Shown here: positions 26,604-35,174 of the stretch, piece by piece
Layout: every line of letters starts with the position of its first letter
Position numbering within the stretch: position 1 is the first letter of the stretch
Assembly (NCBI RefSeq): GCF_026712205.1
Contig: NZ_JAPPUW010000005.1
Span: 205,009-269,008 of the forward strand
Direction of reading: 5' to 3'
DNA: 64,000 nucleotides
From: Pelomonas aquatica
GTDB taxonomy: Bacteria > Pseudomonadota > Gammaproteobacteria > Burkholderiales > Burkholderiaceae_C
The notes under the pieces: generated by a model
What the model was told of the DNA's origin: nothing
Database searches by the model: none
Seen by the model: only the letters and a program-made list of their open reading frames with translations
Program-made: the position numbers and the translations under genes

Positions 26604-26764
26604 GCACGGAGTGCATTCGGGCCGAGCGCCGGGCCGCCCCAAGCCGGCCCGTCTGGCGATGTGCGAGCGGCTCGATGCTGCGAGCATCGCCGTCCCCTTG
26701 GGGGACCGACCAGACGCGCTCGCGTTCAGCGCGGCGAGACCGGGCAAGGGGCTTCACTCCGTGC
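26604..26764. repeat. Palindromic intergenic element (copy D) bounded by a 10-bp inverted repeat, trmL/comF
   Basis: GCACGGAGTG (26604-26613) and CACTCCGTGC (26755-26764, spanning the comF stop) form a perfect inverted repeat around about 140 nt. Inside are GGGCCGCCCCAAGCCGGC (as in copy C), a perfect CGATGCT-gcg-AGCATCG hairpin, outer GTCTGG/CCAGAC arms, and the 17-mer GTCCCCTTGGGGGACCG (26692-26708) identical to copy C. Unlike copies A-C the boundary repeat is inverted, not direct. Confidence 0.7.
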
Positions 26765-27509
26765 CGGGTTCCGGCGTGCGCGCGACGACCCAGGCCTGCA
26801 CGCTCATCGCGCCGGCCTGCAGCAGCACGCCGGCCAGCTCGAACAGCGTGGCGCCGCTGGTCATCACGTCGTCCAGCAGCGCGACGCTGCTGCCGCGCAG
26901 CCGGGGCGCCGCCAGCGGCTCGATGGCGAAGACGCCGCGCACATTGGCCGCGCGGGCTTCGAGCTTGAGGTCGGCCTGGGCGCCGTTGTGGCGCAGGCGC
27001 AGCAGCATGCCGGGCTCGCAGCGCAGGCCGCGCCGCCTGGCCAGCGCCTTGGCCAGTTCGTGCGACTGGTTGTAGCCGCGCTCGCGCAGGCGCTCGCTCG
27101 ACAGCGGCACCGGCAGCAGCCAGTCGGGCGCGGCCACGTCGGCGGCGCTCAGCGCCGAATTGAGGCGCTCCAGCAGGCTTTCGCGCAGCTCCAGGGCCTG
27201 GTGGTATTTGAAGTGCTGCAGCAGGCCGTCCCAGGGGAAGCGGTAGTCCAGCGCGGCCACCGTGCGGTCCAGCGGCGGCGCCACCTGCAGGCAGCGCCCG
27301 CACTGCGGCCGGGGGCGGCCGATCAGTTCCAGCGGCAGCCTGGCCGCACAGGTCCAGCAGCGCGGCTGCGGCCGGGCGTAGAGGGCCAGGCAGGACGCGC
27401 AGACGGTCTGCCGGCTCCAGGCGCGGCAGACCGCGCATTGGCCGGCGCAGCGCATCAGCACCTTCTCGACCAGTGCGGGCTTGGCGGCCATCAGGGAGCG
27501 TTCGGGCAT
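26754..27509 (-). CDS. comF: ComF family amidophosphoribosyltransferase-like protein
   Basis: ComF proteins are associated with natural transformation, probably in ssDNA uptake steps. The 251-aa product has a cysteine-rich N-terminus with paired CxxC motifs (CAGQCAVC, CASC, CWTC, CGRC) likely to bind zinc, then GLLQHFKYHQALELRESLLE, LLPVPLSSERLRERGYNQSH and a PRPP-loop-like SVALLDDVMTSGATLFELAG. The start is uncertain: ATG 27509 is chosen, but ATG 27491 would also fit. It is divergent from the methyltransferase gene (24 bp between starts) and upstream of trmL. Confidence 0.9.
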   Translation of the reverse strand: MPERSLMAAKPALVEKVLMRCAGQCAVCRAWSRQTVCASCLALYARPQPRCWTCAARLPLELIGRPRPQCGRCLQVAPPLDRTVAALDYRFPWDGLLQHFKYHQALELRESLLERLNSALSAADVAAPDWLLPVPLSSERLRERGYNQSHELAKALARRRGLRCEPGMLLRLRHNGAQADLKLEARAANVRGVFAIEPLAAPRLRGSSVALLDDVMTSGATLFELAGVLLQAGAMSVQAWVVARTPEPGTE

Positions 27510-27532
27510 CGGCTCAATATACTGACCGGCCC

Positions 27533-28456
27533 ATGAGCGAGCCGGCATCGACCCCTAATTCAAACAAGGGGCCGCGGCCCCAGGACCTCGACCCCGCCGC
27601 GCTGCGCCACCAGGCACGGCGCCTGGCCGCCGCGGCCCAGCCGCCCTGGCTGCATGCCGAGGTCGCGCGCCGCATGGCCGAGCGCCTGCCCTTCATCAAG
27701 CTGCAGCCGGGCCGCGTGCTCGACGCAGCGCCGGCCCTGGGTGCGAGCGCGGAGCTGCTGCGTCTGGCCTATCCCGACGCCGAGATGCGGTGGCACGAGG
27801 CCGAGCCCGCGCTGGCCGCGCGTGCCGCCCAGGCCCGGCCCCAGGGCTGGTGGCAGAAGCTGCGCGGCGCGTCGTCGGGCCGCGTCGACGCGCTGCCGGC
27901 GCGGCCGGAGGTCGAGCTGCTGTGGTCCAACATGGCCCTGCATGCCGTCGCCGACCTGCCGGCCCTGCTGGCCGGCTGGCAGGCCAGCCTGGCGGTGGGC
28001 GGCTTCGTGATGTTCTCCTGCCTGGGGCCGGACAGCTTCGTCGAGCTGCGCCCGCTCTATGCGCGCCGCGGCTGGGGCCGGCCCGCGCCGGACTGGTGGG
28101 ACATGCACGACATCGGTGACCTGGTGCTGAAGGCCGGCTTGGCCGACCCGGTCATGGACCAGCAGCGGCTGACGCTGACCTGGGCCAGCCCCGAGAGCCT
28201 GCTGGCCGACCTGCGCGCACTGGGCGGCAATGCCGCGCCGGACCGCTTCGCCGGCCTGCGCGGCCGAGCCTGGCGTGCCGCGCTGCTGGCCGAGCTGGAC
28301 GGGCTGCGCGACCGCGAGGGCCGGCTCGCGCTGACGCTGGAGCTGGTCTTCGGCCACGCCTTCAAGGCCGCGCCGAGGCTGGCGGTGGCGGCCGAAACCC
28401 ATGTGCCGGTCGACGCGATGAGGAAGGCTTTGCGCGCCGGGCGCACGGGGGGCTGA
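27533..28456 (+). CDS. BioC-like SAM-dependent methyltransferase with degenerate motif I
   Basis: The 307-aa protein resembles BioC-type proteins of Burkholderiales (malonyl-ACP O-methyltransferase, an early biotin step): ELLWSNMALHAVADLPALLA (motif II/III region), GGFVMFSCLGPDSFVELRPL, WWDMHDIGDLVLKAGLADPV and ESLLADLRALGGNA. However the SAM-binding loop, normally D-x-G-C-G-x-G, reads VLDAAPALGAS (residues 62-72), losing the glycine pattern. Catalysis is therefore uncertain and it could be a diverged or non-methylating paralogue. No other bio gene is adjacent. TATACT at 27518-27523 is a good -10, giving a nearly leaderless message. Confidence 0.7.
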   Translation: MSEPASTPNSNKGPRPQDLDPAALRHQARRLAAAAQPPWLHAEVARRMAERLPFIKLQPGRVLDAAPALGASAELLRLAYPDAEMRWHEAEPALAARAAQARPQGWWQKLRGASSGRVDALPARPEVELLWSNMALHAVADLPALLAGWQASLAVGGFVMFSCLGPDSFVELRPLYARRGWGRPAPDWWDMHDIGDLVLKAGLADPVMDQQRLTLTWASPESLLADLRALGGNAAPDRFAGLRGRAWRAALLAELDGLRDREGRLALTLELVFGHAFKAAPRLAVAAETHVPVDAMRKALRAGRTGG

Positions 28457-28710
28457 GGCCGCGCCGAGGACAGCGCCTGCGCGCTGTCCGACGGCTGCCG
28501 AAGGCCTTGCAGCATGCAGGCGACAAGGCATGAACGCCGGTTTTCCCTAGGTCCGGCAGCCCGGATCGCCACGATCACGGGGGCTAAAATCGCGCGCCGC
28601 AAAGAGGGGCAGGGGCGGATCCCCGGCTCAGTTCGAGCGGCTTGTGGCGTCAATTGCAGCCTCGGCGGTGCGGTTGACCGACGGCAGAGTCCCGCTCATC
28701 CAGGAACCAA
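28457..28710. other. Intergenic region upstream of coxB: hairpin and possible -10
   Basis: This 254-bp gap holds a perfect 9-bp hairpin GGACAGCGC-ctgc-GCGCTGTCC (28468-28489) without a T tract, 12 bp after the methyltransferase stop. A TAAAAT (28585-28590) could be a -10 for the cox operon, leaving a leader of about 115 nt. I cannot see a convincing -35. No gene is apparent. Confidence 0.4.
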
Positions 28711-29913
28711 GTGACAACCATGACGATGATGAACGCACGAGTGCATAGCGCCTCAAGCGGCTGGGCCCGGCGGGCCGCCGTGGCGGCGATGGCGGCCCTG
28801 GCAGCGGGCTCGGCCCTCGCGGTGAACGACCTCAAGGGCGGCCCGGGCGTCAATCAGCTCAATCTGCACGAGCCGGCCACGCGCATCGCGGCCGACCAGA
28901 TGTGGCTGCACAACTTCATGCTGATCATCTGCCTGGCGATCTTCATCGCCGTGTTCGGCGTGATGTTCTATTCCCTCTTCAAGCACCGCAAGTCCAAGGG
29001 CGCGGTGTCGGCCAACTTCCACGAGAGCGTGGCCGTCGAGATCGCCTGGACCGTCGTGCCCTTCCTGATCGTCATCGGCATGGCCCTGCCGGCGACCAAG
29101 GTCGTCGTCGCGATGAAGGACACGACCAATGCCGACCTGACCATCAAGACCACCGGCTACCAGTGGAAGTGGGGCTATGACTACGTGAAGGGCGAGGGCG
29201 AGGGCATCGGCTTCCTGTCGACGCTGGACCTGGCCCAGCGCGAGTCCTCCAACTCCGGCCATCCCGAGCCGGTCGACAACTACCTGCTGAAGGTCGACAA
29301 CCCGCTGGTGGTGCCCGTGGACAAGAAGGTCCGCATCATCACGACGGCCAACGACGTCATCCACTCATGGGGCGTGCCGGCCTTCGGCATCAAGCAGGAC
29401 GCCATCCCCGGCTTCGTGCGCGACACCTGGTTCAAGGCCGACAAGGTCGGCGACTACTACGGCCAGTGCGTCGAGCTCTGCGGCAAGGAGCATGCCTATA
29501 TGCCCATCCACGTGAAGGTGCTGTCCGCCGCGGACTACACCGCCTGGGTGGATGGCAAGAAGAAGGAAATGGCCGCCAAGGCCGACGACCCGAGCAAGGT
29601 CTGGGAGCAGGCGGCCCTGATCGCCCGCGGCGAGAAGGTCTATGCGAACAACTGCGCGGTCTGCCACAAGCCCGACGGCAAGGGCGCCGGCCAGTTCCCG
29701 GCCCTCGATGGCTCGCCCGTCGTGAACAGCGACGACAAGCTCAAGCAGATCACCGTCGTGCTGAACGGCCGCAACAACAACCAGATGCCTGCCTGGAAGG
29801 GCAAGCTCTCGGACACGGAGATCGCGGCGGCGATCACGTACACGAAGAACAGCTGGTCCAACAAGACCGGCCAGACCGTGCAGCCGTCCGAAGTGCTGGC
29901 CGCCAGCAAGTAA
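28711..29913 (+). CDS. coxB: Cytochrome c oxidase subunit II with C-terminal cytochrome c domain
   Basis: This 400-aa subunit receives electrons and passes them to the binuclear centre. It has a signal sequence (to about residue 38), two membrane helices ([20 protein letters not shown] and [20 protein letters not shown]), a CuA domain ([13 protein letters not shown] … [18 protein letters not shown] with the two Cys, His and Met ligands) and a fused class I cytochrome c domain with CAVCH at 315-319. This is the caa3-like architecture usual in Burkholderiales. The GTG at 28711 sits 5 nt after AGGA; ATG 28720 is an alternative start. coxA follows after 31 bp. Confidence 0.95.
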   Translation: MTTMTMMNARVHSASSGWARRAAVAAMAALAAGSALAVNDLKGGPGVNQLNLHEPATRIAADQMWLHNFMLIICLAIFIAVFGVMFYSLFKHRKSKGAVSANFHESVAVEIAWTVVPFLIVIGMALPATKVVVAMKDTTNADLTIKTTGYQWKWGYDYVKGEGEGIGFLSTLDLAQRESSNSGHPEPVDNYLLKVDNPLVVPVDKKVRIITTANDVIHSWGVPAFGIKQDAIPGFVRDTWFKADKVGDYYGQCVELCGKEHAYMPIHVKVLSAADYTAWVDGKKKEMAAKADDPSKVWEQAALIARGEKVYANNCAVCHKPDGKGAGQFPALDGSPVVNSDDKLKQITVVLNGRNNNQMPAWKGKLSDTEIAAAITYTKNSWSNKTGQTVQPSEVLAASK

Positions 29914-29944
29914 TCGCCCGAACGCCGAATCCAGAGGAAATCAC

Positions 29945-31600
29945 ATGAGTGCAGTGCTCCCCCCCCACGGCGCGGTTGGTGGTCATGGCGGCCATGCCGG
30001 CGACCACGCCCACGACGACCATCACGACCATCACGCACCCACCGGCTGGCGCCGCTGGGTGTTCGCGACCAACCACAAGGACATCGGCACGCTCTACCTG
30101 CTGTTCTCCTTCGCGATGCTGATGGTGGGCGGCGTCCTGGCGCTGTGCATCCGCGCCGAGCTGTTCCAGCCCGGCCTGCAGTTCTTCAACCCCGAGCTCT
30201 TCAACCAGTTCACGACCATGCACGGTCTGATCATGGTGTTCGGTGCGATCATGCCGGCCTTCGTCGGCTTCGCGAACTGGATGATCCCGCTGCAGATCGG
30301 CGCCAGCGACATGGCCTTCGCGCGGATGAACAACTTCAGCTTCTGGCTGCTGATCCCGGCGGCCATCATGCTGGTGGCGAGCTTCTTCATGCCCGGCGGC
30401 GCGCCCGCCGCGGGCTGGACGCTCTACGCGCCGCTGACGCTGCAGATGGGCCCGTCCATGGACGCCGGCATCTTCGCGATGCACATCATGGGCGCGTCCT
30501 CGATTATGGGCTCGATCAACATCATCGTGACCATCCTCAACATGCGCGCCCCCGGCATGACGCTGATGAAGATGCCGATGTTCGCGTGGACCTGGCTGAT
30601 CACGGCCTATCTGCTGATCGCCGTCATGCCCGTGCTCGCCGGCGCGATCACGATGACGCTGACCGACCGCCACTTCGGCACTGCCTTCTTCAACCCGGCG
30701 GGCGGCGGCGACCCGGTCATGTACCAGCACATCTTCTGGTTCTTCGGCCACCCCGAGGTCTACATCATGATCCTGCCGGCCTTCGGCATCGTCAGCCAGA
30801 TCGTGCCGGCCTTCGCGCGCAAGAAGCTGTTCGGCTACGCGTCGATGGTCTACGCGACCGCGTCCATCGCGATCCTGTCCTTCATCGTGTGGGCCCACCA
30901 CATGTTCGCCACCGGCATGCCGGTGACGGGCCAGCTGTTCTTCATGTACGCGACCATGCTGATCGCGGTGCCGACCGGCGTGAAGATCTTCAACTGGCTG
31001 GCGACGATGTGGCGCGGCTCGATGACCTTCGAGACGCCGATGCTGTTCGCCGTCGGCTTCATCTTCGTGTTCACGATGGGCGGCTTCACCGGCCTCATCC
31101 TCGCGATGGCGCCGATCGACATCCAGCTGCAGGACACCTACTACGTCGTCGCCCACTTCCACTACGTGCTGGTGGCCGGCTCGCTGTACGCGCTGTTCGC
31201 CGGCGTCTACTACTGGGGTCCGAAGTGGACCGGCGTGATGTATTCGGAGACGCGCGGCAAGATCCACTTCTGGGGCTCGCTGATCTTCTTCAACGTGACC
31301 TTCTTCCCGATGCACTTCCTCGGCCTGGCCGGCATGCCGCGCCGCTATGCCGACTACCCGATGCAGTTCGCGGACTTCAACGCGATCGCGTCCATCGGTG
31401 CCTTCGGCTTCGGGCTGATGCAGGTCTACTTCTTCCTCTTCGTCGTCGTGCCGATGATGCGCGGCAAGGGCGAGAAGGCGGCGCAGAAGCCCTGGGAAGC
31501 CGCCGAAGGCCTGGAGTGGGAAGTGCCGTCGCCGGCGCCCTTCCACACCTTCGAGGAGCCGCCCAAGCTGAACGCCGCGGCCACCAAGATCGTCGCTTGA
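29945..31600 (+). CDS. coxA: Cytochrome c oxidase subunit I
   Basis: This is the catalytic subunit of the aa3-type oxidase, carrying heme a and the heme a3-CuB centre. The 551-aa product has 12 predicted helices, [20 protein letters not shown] (heme ligand His), [20 protein letters not shown] (CuB His and the cross-linked Tyr), [12 protein letters not shown] and [20 protein letters not shown] (heme ligands). The N-terminus has an unusual His/Asp-rich stretch (residues about 7-30; 10 His) before the first helix. Preceded by coxB (31 bp) and followed by a 37-aa small protein 10 bp downstream. Confidence 0.97.
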   Translation: MSAVLPPHGAVGGHGGHAGDHAHDDHHDHHAPTGWRRWVFATNHKDIGTLYLLFSFAMLMVGGVLALCIRAELFQPGLQFFNPELFNQFTTMHGLIMVFGAIMPAFVGFANWMIPLQIGASDMAFARMNNFSFWLLIPAAIMLVASFFMPGGAPAAGWTLYAPLTLQMGPSMDAGIFAMHIMGASSIMGSINIIVTILNMRAPGMTLMKMPMFAWTWLITAYLLIAVMPVLAGAITMTLTDRHFGTAFFNPAGGGDPVMYQHIFWFFGHPEVYIMILPAFGIVSQIVPAFARKKLFGYASMVYATASIAILSFIVWAHHMFATGMPVTGQLFFMYATMLIAVPTGVKIFNWLATMWRGSMTFETPMLFAVGFIFVFTMGGFTGLILAMAPIDIQLQDTYYVVAHFHYVLVAGSLYALFAGVYYWGPKWTGVMYSETRGKIHFWGSLIFFNVTFFPMHFLGLAGMPRRYADYPMQFADFNAIASIGAFGFGLMQVYFFLFVVVPMMRGKGEKAAQKPWEAAEGLEWEVPSPAPFHTFEEPPKLNAAATKIVA

Positions 31601-31610
31601 GGACTGAGCG

Positions 31611-31724
31611 ATGACGCCCGAGCAGCGCAAGGCCAATCGCCGTCTGGCATTGATCCTGTTCACCGTGGCCCTGGCCTTCGGCGTCGGCTTCATGGTGAAG
31701 ATGACGCTGTTCGCCCACCACTGA
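31611..31724 (+). CDS. Cytochrome oxidase small assembly protein (37 aa)
   Basis: This small single-span protein (MTPEQRKANRRL then a hydrophobic helix of about 18 residues ending near GVGFMVKMTLF) lies 10 bp after coxA and 1 bp before ctaG. Proteins of this size and pattern are annotated as cytochrome oxidase small assembly protein at the same position in Burkholderiales cox operons. The positively charged N-terminus suggests N-in topology. Its function is not established from sequence; position implies a role in oxidase assembly. Confidence 0.8.
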   Translation: MTPEQRKANRRLALILFTVALAFGVGFMVKMTLFAHH

Positions 31725-31725
31725 C

Positions 31726-32340
31726 ATGCCGCTCCGCACGCTCGCCGCGGCCCTGCATCGCGACAACCGCCACCTGCTTGCGAAGCTGGCGGTGGTGGTG
31801 GCGCTGATGTTCGGCTTCGGCTATGCGATGGTCCCGCTCTACAAGGCCATCTGCAACGCGCTCGGCATCAACGTGCTGTCACTGTCCGAGAAGCAGACTT
31901 TGCTGGCCGAGAAGGGCGAGGCCAACGGCAACGGCCAGATCGACTACAGCCGCAGCATCGAGGTCGAGTTCGACACCAATGCGCGCGGCCCCTGGGACTT
32001 CAAGCCCGCCGTGCGCCATCTGAGCGTGCATCCGGGCGAGCTGACCCAGGTCATCTACGAGTTCAGGAACGTGCAGGACCGCACGATGGCCGCGCAGGCC
32101 ATCCCGAGCTATGCACCCATGCAGGCGGCGGCCCATTTCAACAAGCTCGAGTGCTTCTGCTTCAACGAATACACGCTGAAGCCGGGCGAGGGCAGGCAGT
32201 GGCCGGTCGTCTTCGTCATCGACCCCAAGCTGCCCAAGGACGTGAAGACCATCACCTTGTCCTACACCTTCTTCGAGGTGGCGGGCAAGGGCGCGGTCAA
32301 GCTCGGCCAGGCGCCCCAGGCCAGGGGAGCCGCGCTGTGA
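31726..32340 (+). CDS. ctaG: Cytochrome c oxidase assembly protein CtaG (Cox11)
   Basis: CtaG delivers copper to the CuB site of subunit I. The 204-aa protein has one N-terminal membrane helix (KLAVVVALMFGFGYAMVPLY, with YKAICNALG following) and a periplasmic domain with the copper-binding motif FNKLECFCFNEYTLKPGE (CFCF) and the family segment YSRSIEVEFDTNARGPWDFK. The ATG at 31726 starts immediately after the upstream small gene. Its stop overlaps the GTG of the DUF2970 gene. Confidence 0.95.
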   Translation: MPLRTLAAALHRDNRHLLAKLAVVVALMFGFGYAMVPLYKAICNALGINVLSLSEKQTLLAEKGEANGNGQIDYSRSIEVEFDTNARGPWDFKPAVRHLSVHPGELTQVIYEFRNVQDRTMAAQAIPSYAPMQAAAHFNKLECFCFNEYTLKPGEGRQWPVVFVIDPKLPKDVKTITLSYTFFEVAGKGAVKLGQAPQARGAAL

Positions 32341-32579
32341 GCGAGCCGGGCCAGGATCTGAAGGACGCCGTGAACCGCAAGGCTTCGCTGGGCCAGACGA
32401 TCTCGGCCGTGGCCTGGAGTTTTTTCGGCGTGCGCCGGGGCCGGGACCACGAGAAAGACATGGCCAGGCTCAACCCGGTGCATGTGGTGATTGCGGGCGT
32501 GCTCGGCGCGGCCCTGTTTGTGTTGATGCTGGTGCTGCTGGTCCGCTGGGTCATCAGCAGTGGCGTGGCCGGGGCCTGA
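32337..32579 (+). CDS. DUF2970 domain-containing small membrane protein
   Basis: This 80-aa protein is found between ctaG and coxC in betaproteobacterial cox operons. It has DLKDAVNRKASLGQTISAVA, AWSFFGVRRGRDHEKDMARL (the conserved part of DUF2970) and one C-terminal membrane helix (VVIAGVLGAALFVLMLVLLV). It starts with GTG 32337, overlapping the ctaG stop (GTGA), with a strong AGGGGAG ribosome-binding site 8 nt upstream. Its function is unknown; context suggests oxidase biogenesis. Confidence 0.88.
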   Translation: MSEPGQDLKDAVNRKASLGQTISAVAWSFFGVRRGRDHEKDMARLNPVHVVIAGVLGAALFVLMLVLLVRWVISSGVAGA

Positions 32580-32626
32580 GGCTCGGCGCGAGAAGTTCAG
32601 AACGAGTGCAGAACTAGGAGAACGAC

Positions 32627-33511
32627 ATGTCGGCAGCGACTACCCCGGGCAAGGCCCCGTACTACTTCGTCCCGGCGCCCTCGCGGCACCCGGTGATGGC
32701 CGCGACCGGCCTGTTCTTCGTCATCCTCGGCGCGGGCCAGTGGGTCAACGACCATCACTGGGGCATGTACTCGCTGTTCGGCGGCCTCGCGCTGTGGGCC
32801 TTCGTGCTGCAGCAGTGGTTCCGCCAGGCCATCGGCGAGAGCGAGGGCGGCCTCTACGGCGACCGCATCGACCTCTCCTTCCGCTGGAGCATGGGCTGGT
32901 TCATCTTCTCGGAGGTGATGTTCTTCGCGGCCTTCTTCGGCGCGCTGTACTGGGCGCGCGTGTTCTCGGTGCCGTCGCTGGGCAGTCTCGAGAACGCGCT
33001 GCTGTGGCCCGACTTCAAGGCCATCTGGCCCAGCGCCGCGCCCGGCTTCACCGCCGCGCCGGCCGGCACGGTCGAGGCCTTCAGCACGATGGGCCCCTGG
33101 CCCATCCCGACGCTGAACACCGCGCTGCTGCTGACATCGGGCGTCACGCTGACCATCGCCCACCACGCGCTGATCGCCGGCAACCGCGCCCGCACCATCG
33201 CCTTCATGTGGCTCACCGTGCTGCTGGGCGCCACCTTCCTCGGCTTCCAGGCCTTCGAGTACCACCACGCCTACACCGAGCTCAACCTCAAGCTCAGCTC
33301 CGGCGTCTACGGTTCGACCTTCTTCATGCTGACCGGCTTCCACGGCTTCCACGTCTGCGTGGGCGCGCTGATGCTGCTGTTCATCACCATCCGCCTGATG
33401 AAGGGCCACTTCACGCCCGAGCGCCACTTCGGCTTCGAGGGCGCGGCCTGGTACTGGCACTTCGTCGACGTGGTCTGGCTCGGCCTCTACGTCATCGTCT
33501 ACTGGTTGTGA
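32627..33511 (+). CDS. coxC: Cytochrome c oxidase subunit III
   Basis: The 294-aa subunit has seven predicted helices and family motifs: YYFVPAPSRHPVMAATGLFF, WFIFSEVMFFAAFFGALYWA, FEYHHAYTELNLKLSSGVYG, FFMLTGFHGFHVCVGALMLL and AAWYWHFVDVVWLGLYVIVY. Subunit III stabilises the catalytic core and influences proton uptake. It follows DUF2970 by 47 bp and is the last gene before a strong terminator, so the structural operon is coxB-coxA-small-ctaG-DUF2970-coxC. Confidence 0.97.
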   Translation: MSAATTPGKAPYYFVPAPSRHPVMAATGLFFVILGAGQWVNDHHWGMYSLFGGLALWAFVLQQWFRQAIGESEGGLYGDRIDLSFRWSMGWFIFSEVMFFAAFFGALYWARVFSVPSLGSLENALLWPDFKAIWPSAAPGFTAAPAGTVEAFSTMGPWPIPTLNTALLLTSGVTLTIAHHALIAGNRARTIAFMWLTVLLGATFLGFQAFEYHHAYTELNLKLSSGVYGSTFFMLTGFHGFHVCVGALMLLFITIRLMKGHFTPERHFGFEGAAWYWHFVDVVWLGLYVIVYWL

Positions 33512-33533
33512 GCGGGCGACCGCCAGCATCGCA

Positions 33534-33559
33534 AAGCGCCGCAGCCGCGGCGCTTTTTT
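33534..33559 (+). terminator. Rho-independent terminator after coxC
   Basis: AAGCGCCGC / GCGGCGCTT forms a perfect 9-bp stem with loop AGCC, followed by TTTTCTT. It lies between coxC and the convergent DUF2909 gene, whose stop is at 33572. Confidence 0.9.
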
Positions 33560-33571
33560 CTTGAAGCCTGT

Positions 33572-33790
33572 TCAGGATTTCAGCGGCAGCCCGGTCGGGT
33601 GGATCCAGCCCAGCTTCCAGCACAGCAGGATGATCAGGAACAGCGCCACCGACACGCCGACCCGCACCGCCAGCGCGCGCGCCATATTGGGGCCGCGCCC
33701 GTCGCGGCTGCCGTTGCGCAGCATGAAGAAGCCCGCCGCCGCCAGCGCGCCGAGAATGCCGATGAAGGCGATCAGGATCACGAATTTCAT
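33572..33790 (-). CDS. Twin transmembrane protein (DUF2909)
   Basis: This 72-aa protein has two hydrophobic helices (FVILIAFIGILGALAAAGFF and VRVGVSVALFLIILLCWKLG) joined by a short basic/Gly loop (RNGSRDGRGPN). It is the pattern of DUF2909 proteins encoded opposite surf1 in betaproteobacterial cox clusters. Its function is unknown. It is divergent from surf1 with only 30 bp between start codons. Confidence 0.88.
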   Translation of the reverse strand: MKFVILIAFIGILGALAAAGFFMLRNGSRDGRGPNMARALAVRVGVSVALFLIILLCWKLGWIHPTGLPLKS

Positions 33791-33820
33791 GGTCGCAAAT
33801 TATCCGCCCGAGGTCGTTGC

Positions 33821-34525
33821 ATGACGCGTCGCGGCTGGCTGTTGCCGGCGGCGGCGTTGCTGGGCGCTGCGCTGACCGCGCGCCTGGGGTTCTGGCAGCT
33901 GGACCGGGCCGCGCAGAAGACCGCGCTGCAGGCCGCCATCGAGGCCGAGGCCGGGCGCCCGGCGCTTGCCAATGCCGAGCTGGGCGGCGAGCAGCAGCTG
34001 CATCGCCGCGTCGTGCTGCGCGGCCGCTGGGTCGCCGAGCGCAGCATCTGGCTCGACAACCGCGCGATGGACGGCCGCGCCGGCTTCTTCGTCGTGACGC
34101 CGCTGCGCCTGGCCGGCCGCGGCGAGGCCATCCTCGTGCAGCGCGGCTGGGCGCCGCGCGACCCGCTCGACCGCCAGCGGCTGCCCGCCGTGGCCACGCC
34201 AGCCGGCGAGGTCGAGGTGCAGGGCCGGCTGGCCGCCTCGCCGTCGCGGCTTTTGGAGCTGGGCGAAGGCAGGCCCGGAGCGATCCGGCAAAATCTCGAT
34301 GCTGCGGCCTTCGCCGTCGAATCCGGCCTTGCGCTGCTGCCCCTCACCGTCGTGCAGGCCGGGCCTGCCGGTGCCGACGACGGCCTGCTGCGCCACTGGC
34401 CGGCGCCGGATCTCGGCCTGCAGAAGCACTATGGCTACGCCTTTCAATGGTTCGCGCTCTGCGCGCTGATCGTCGGTCTCTATGTCTGGTTCCAACTCCT
34501 CCGCCCCCGGCTCCGCAAGCCCTGA
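33821..34525 (+). CDS. SURF1 family cytochrome oxidase biogenesis protein
   Basis: SURF1 proteins assist heme a insertion or subunit I assembly. The 234-aa product has an N-terminal membrane helix followed by LGFWQLDRAAQKTALQAAIE, the periplasmic GRWVAERSIWLDNRAMDGRA and LVQRGWAPRDPLDRQRLPAV, and a C-terminal helix after [20 protein letters not shown] (the conserved HxxYAxQWF motif). The ATG at 33821 is right at this family's start. The last 44 bp overlap the next gene in another frame. Confidence 0.93.
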   Translation: MTRRGWLLPAAALLGAALTARLGFWQLDRAAQKTALQAAIEAEAGRPALANAELGGEQQLHRRVVLRGRWVAERSIWLDNRAMDGRAGFFVVTPLRLAGRGEAILVQRGWAPRDPLDRQRLPAVATPAGEVEVQGRLAASPSRLLELGEGRPGAIRQNLDAAAFAVESGLALLPLTVVQAGPAGADDGLLRHWPAPDLGLQKHYGYAFQWFALCALIVGLYVWFQLLRPRLRKP

Positions 34526-35174
34526 ACCGCTGAGCTTCGCGGTGCACAGCCTGCCCGACCCGCGCGTCGCCACCCGGCAGCGCGCCGGCCGCTGGAAGAT
34601 GCTGCTCGTGCTGGCGCTGTGCGCGGCGCCCGTGGTCGCGTCCTACTTCACCTTCTACGTCATCAAGCCGCACGGTTCGGCCTATGGCGAGCTGATCACG
34701 CCGGCGGTCGAGATGCCGGCCGACCTGCCGCTGAGCGACCTGCAGGGCCAGGCGGTCACGGCGGCTTCGCTGCATGGCCAGTGGCTGCTGGCCGTCGTGC
34801 AGCCTGCAGCCTGCGGCGCGGCCTGCGAACGCCAGCTCTATGTGCAGCGCCAACTGCGCGAGATGCTGGGCAAGGAGCGCGACCGCGTCGACAAGCTCTG
34901 GCTCATTCCCGACGACGCGCGGCCGCGCGCCGAGCTGCTCGCCGCGCTGGTGCAGAAGGGCGCCGAGGTCACCGTGCTGCGCCTGCCGCGCGAGCGCCTG
35001 GAGGGCTGGCTGAAGCCCGCCGCGGGCAAGACGCTGGCCGATCATTTCTACGTCGTCGACCCCATGGGCCGCTGGATGCTGCGCGCGCCGGGCGAGCCCG
35101 AGCCCAGGAAGTTCAAGGCCGACCTCGACAAGCTGCTGCGCGCCAGCGCCGGCTGGGACGCTGCAGGCCGATGA
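34482..35174 (+). CDS. Membrane-anchored SCO-like thioredoxin-fold protein
   Basis: This 230-aa protein between surf1 and ctaA has a 38-residue N-terminal tail, one membrane helix (about 39-61) and a periplasmic domain. That domain has Cys111-Gly-Ala-Ala-Cys115 in a position like the CxxxC of SCO copper chaperones, and His188 in [15 protein letters not shown] like the SCO copper ligand. The classic SCO CPxxC proline is absent. It could bind copper or act as a thiol-disulfide partner for CuA assembly (inference). It overlaps surf1 by 44 bp and ctaA by 4 bp (ATGA). Confidence 0.78.
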   Translation: MSGSNSSAPGSASPEPLSFAVHSLPDPRVATRQRAGRWKMLLVLALCAAPVVASYFTFYVIKPHGSAYGELITPAVEMPADLPLSDLQGQAVTAASLHGQWLLAVVQPAACGAACERQLYVQRQLREMLGKERDRVDKLWLIPDDARPRAELLAALVQKGAEVTVLRLPRERLEGWLKPAAGKTLADHFYVVDPMGRWMLRAPGEPEPRKFKADLDKLLRASAGWDAAGR

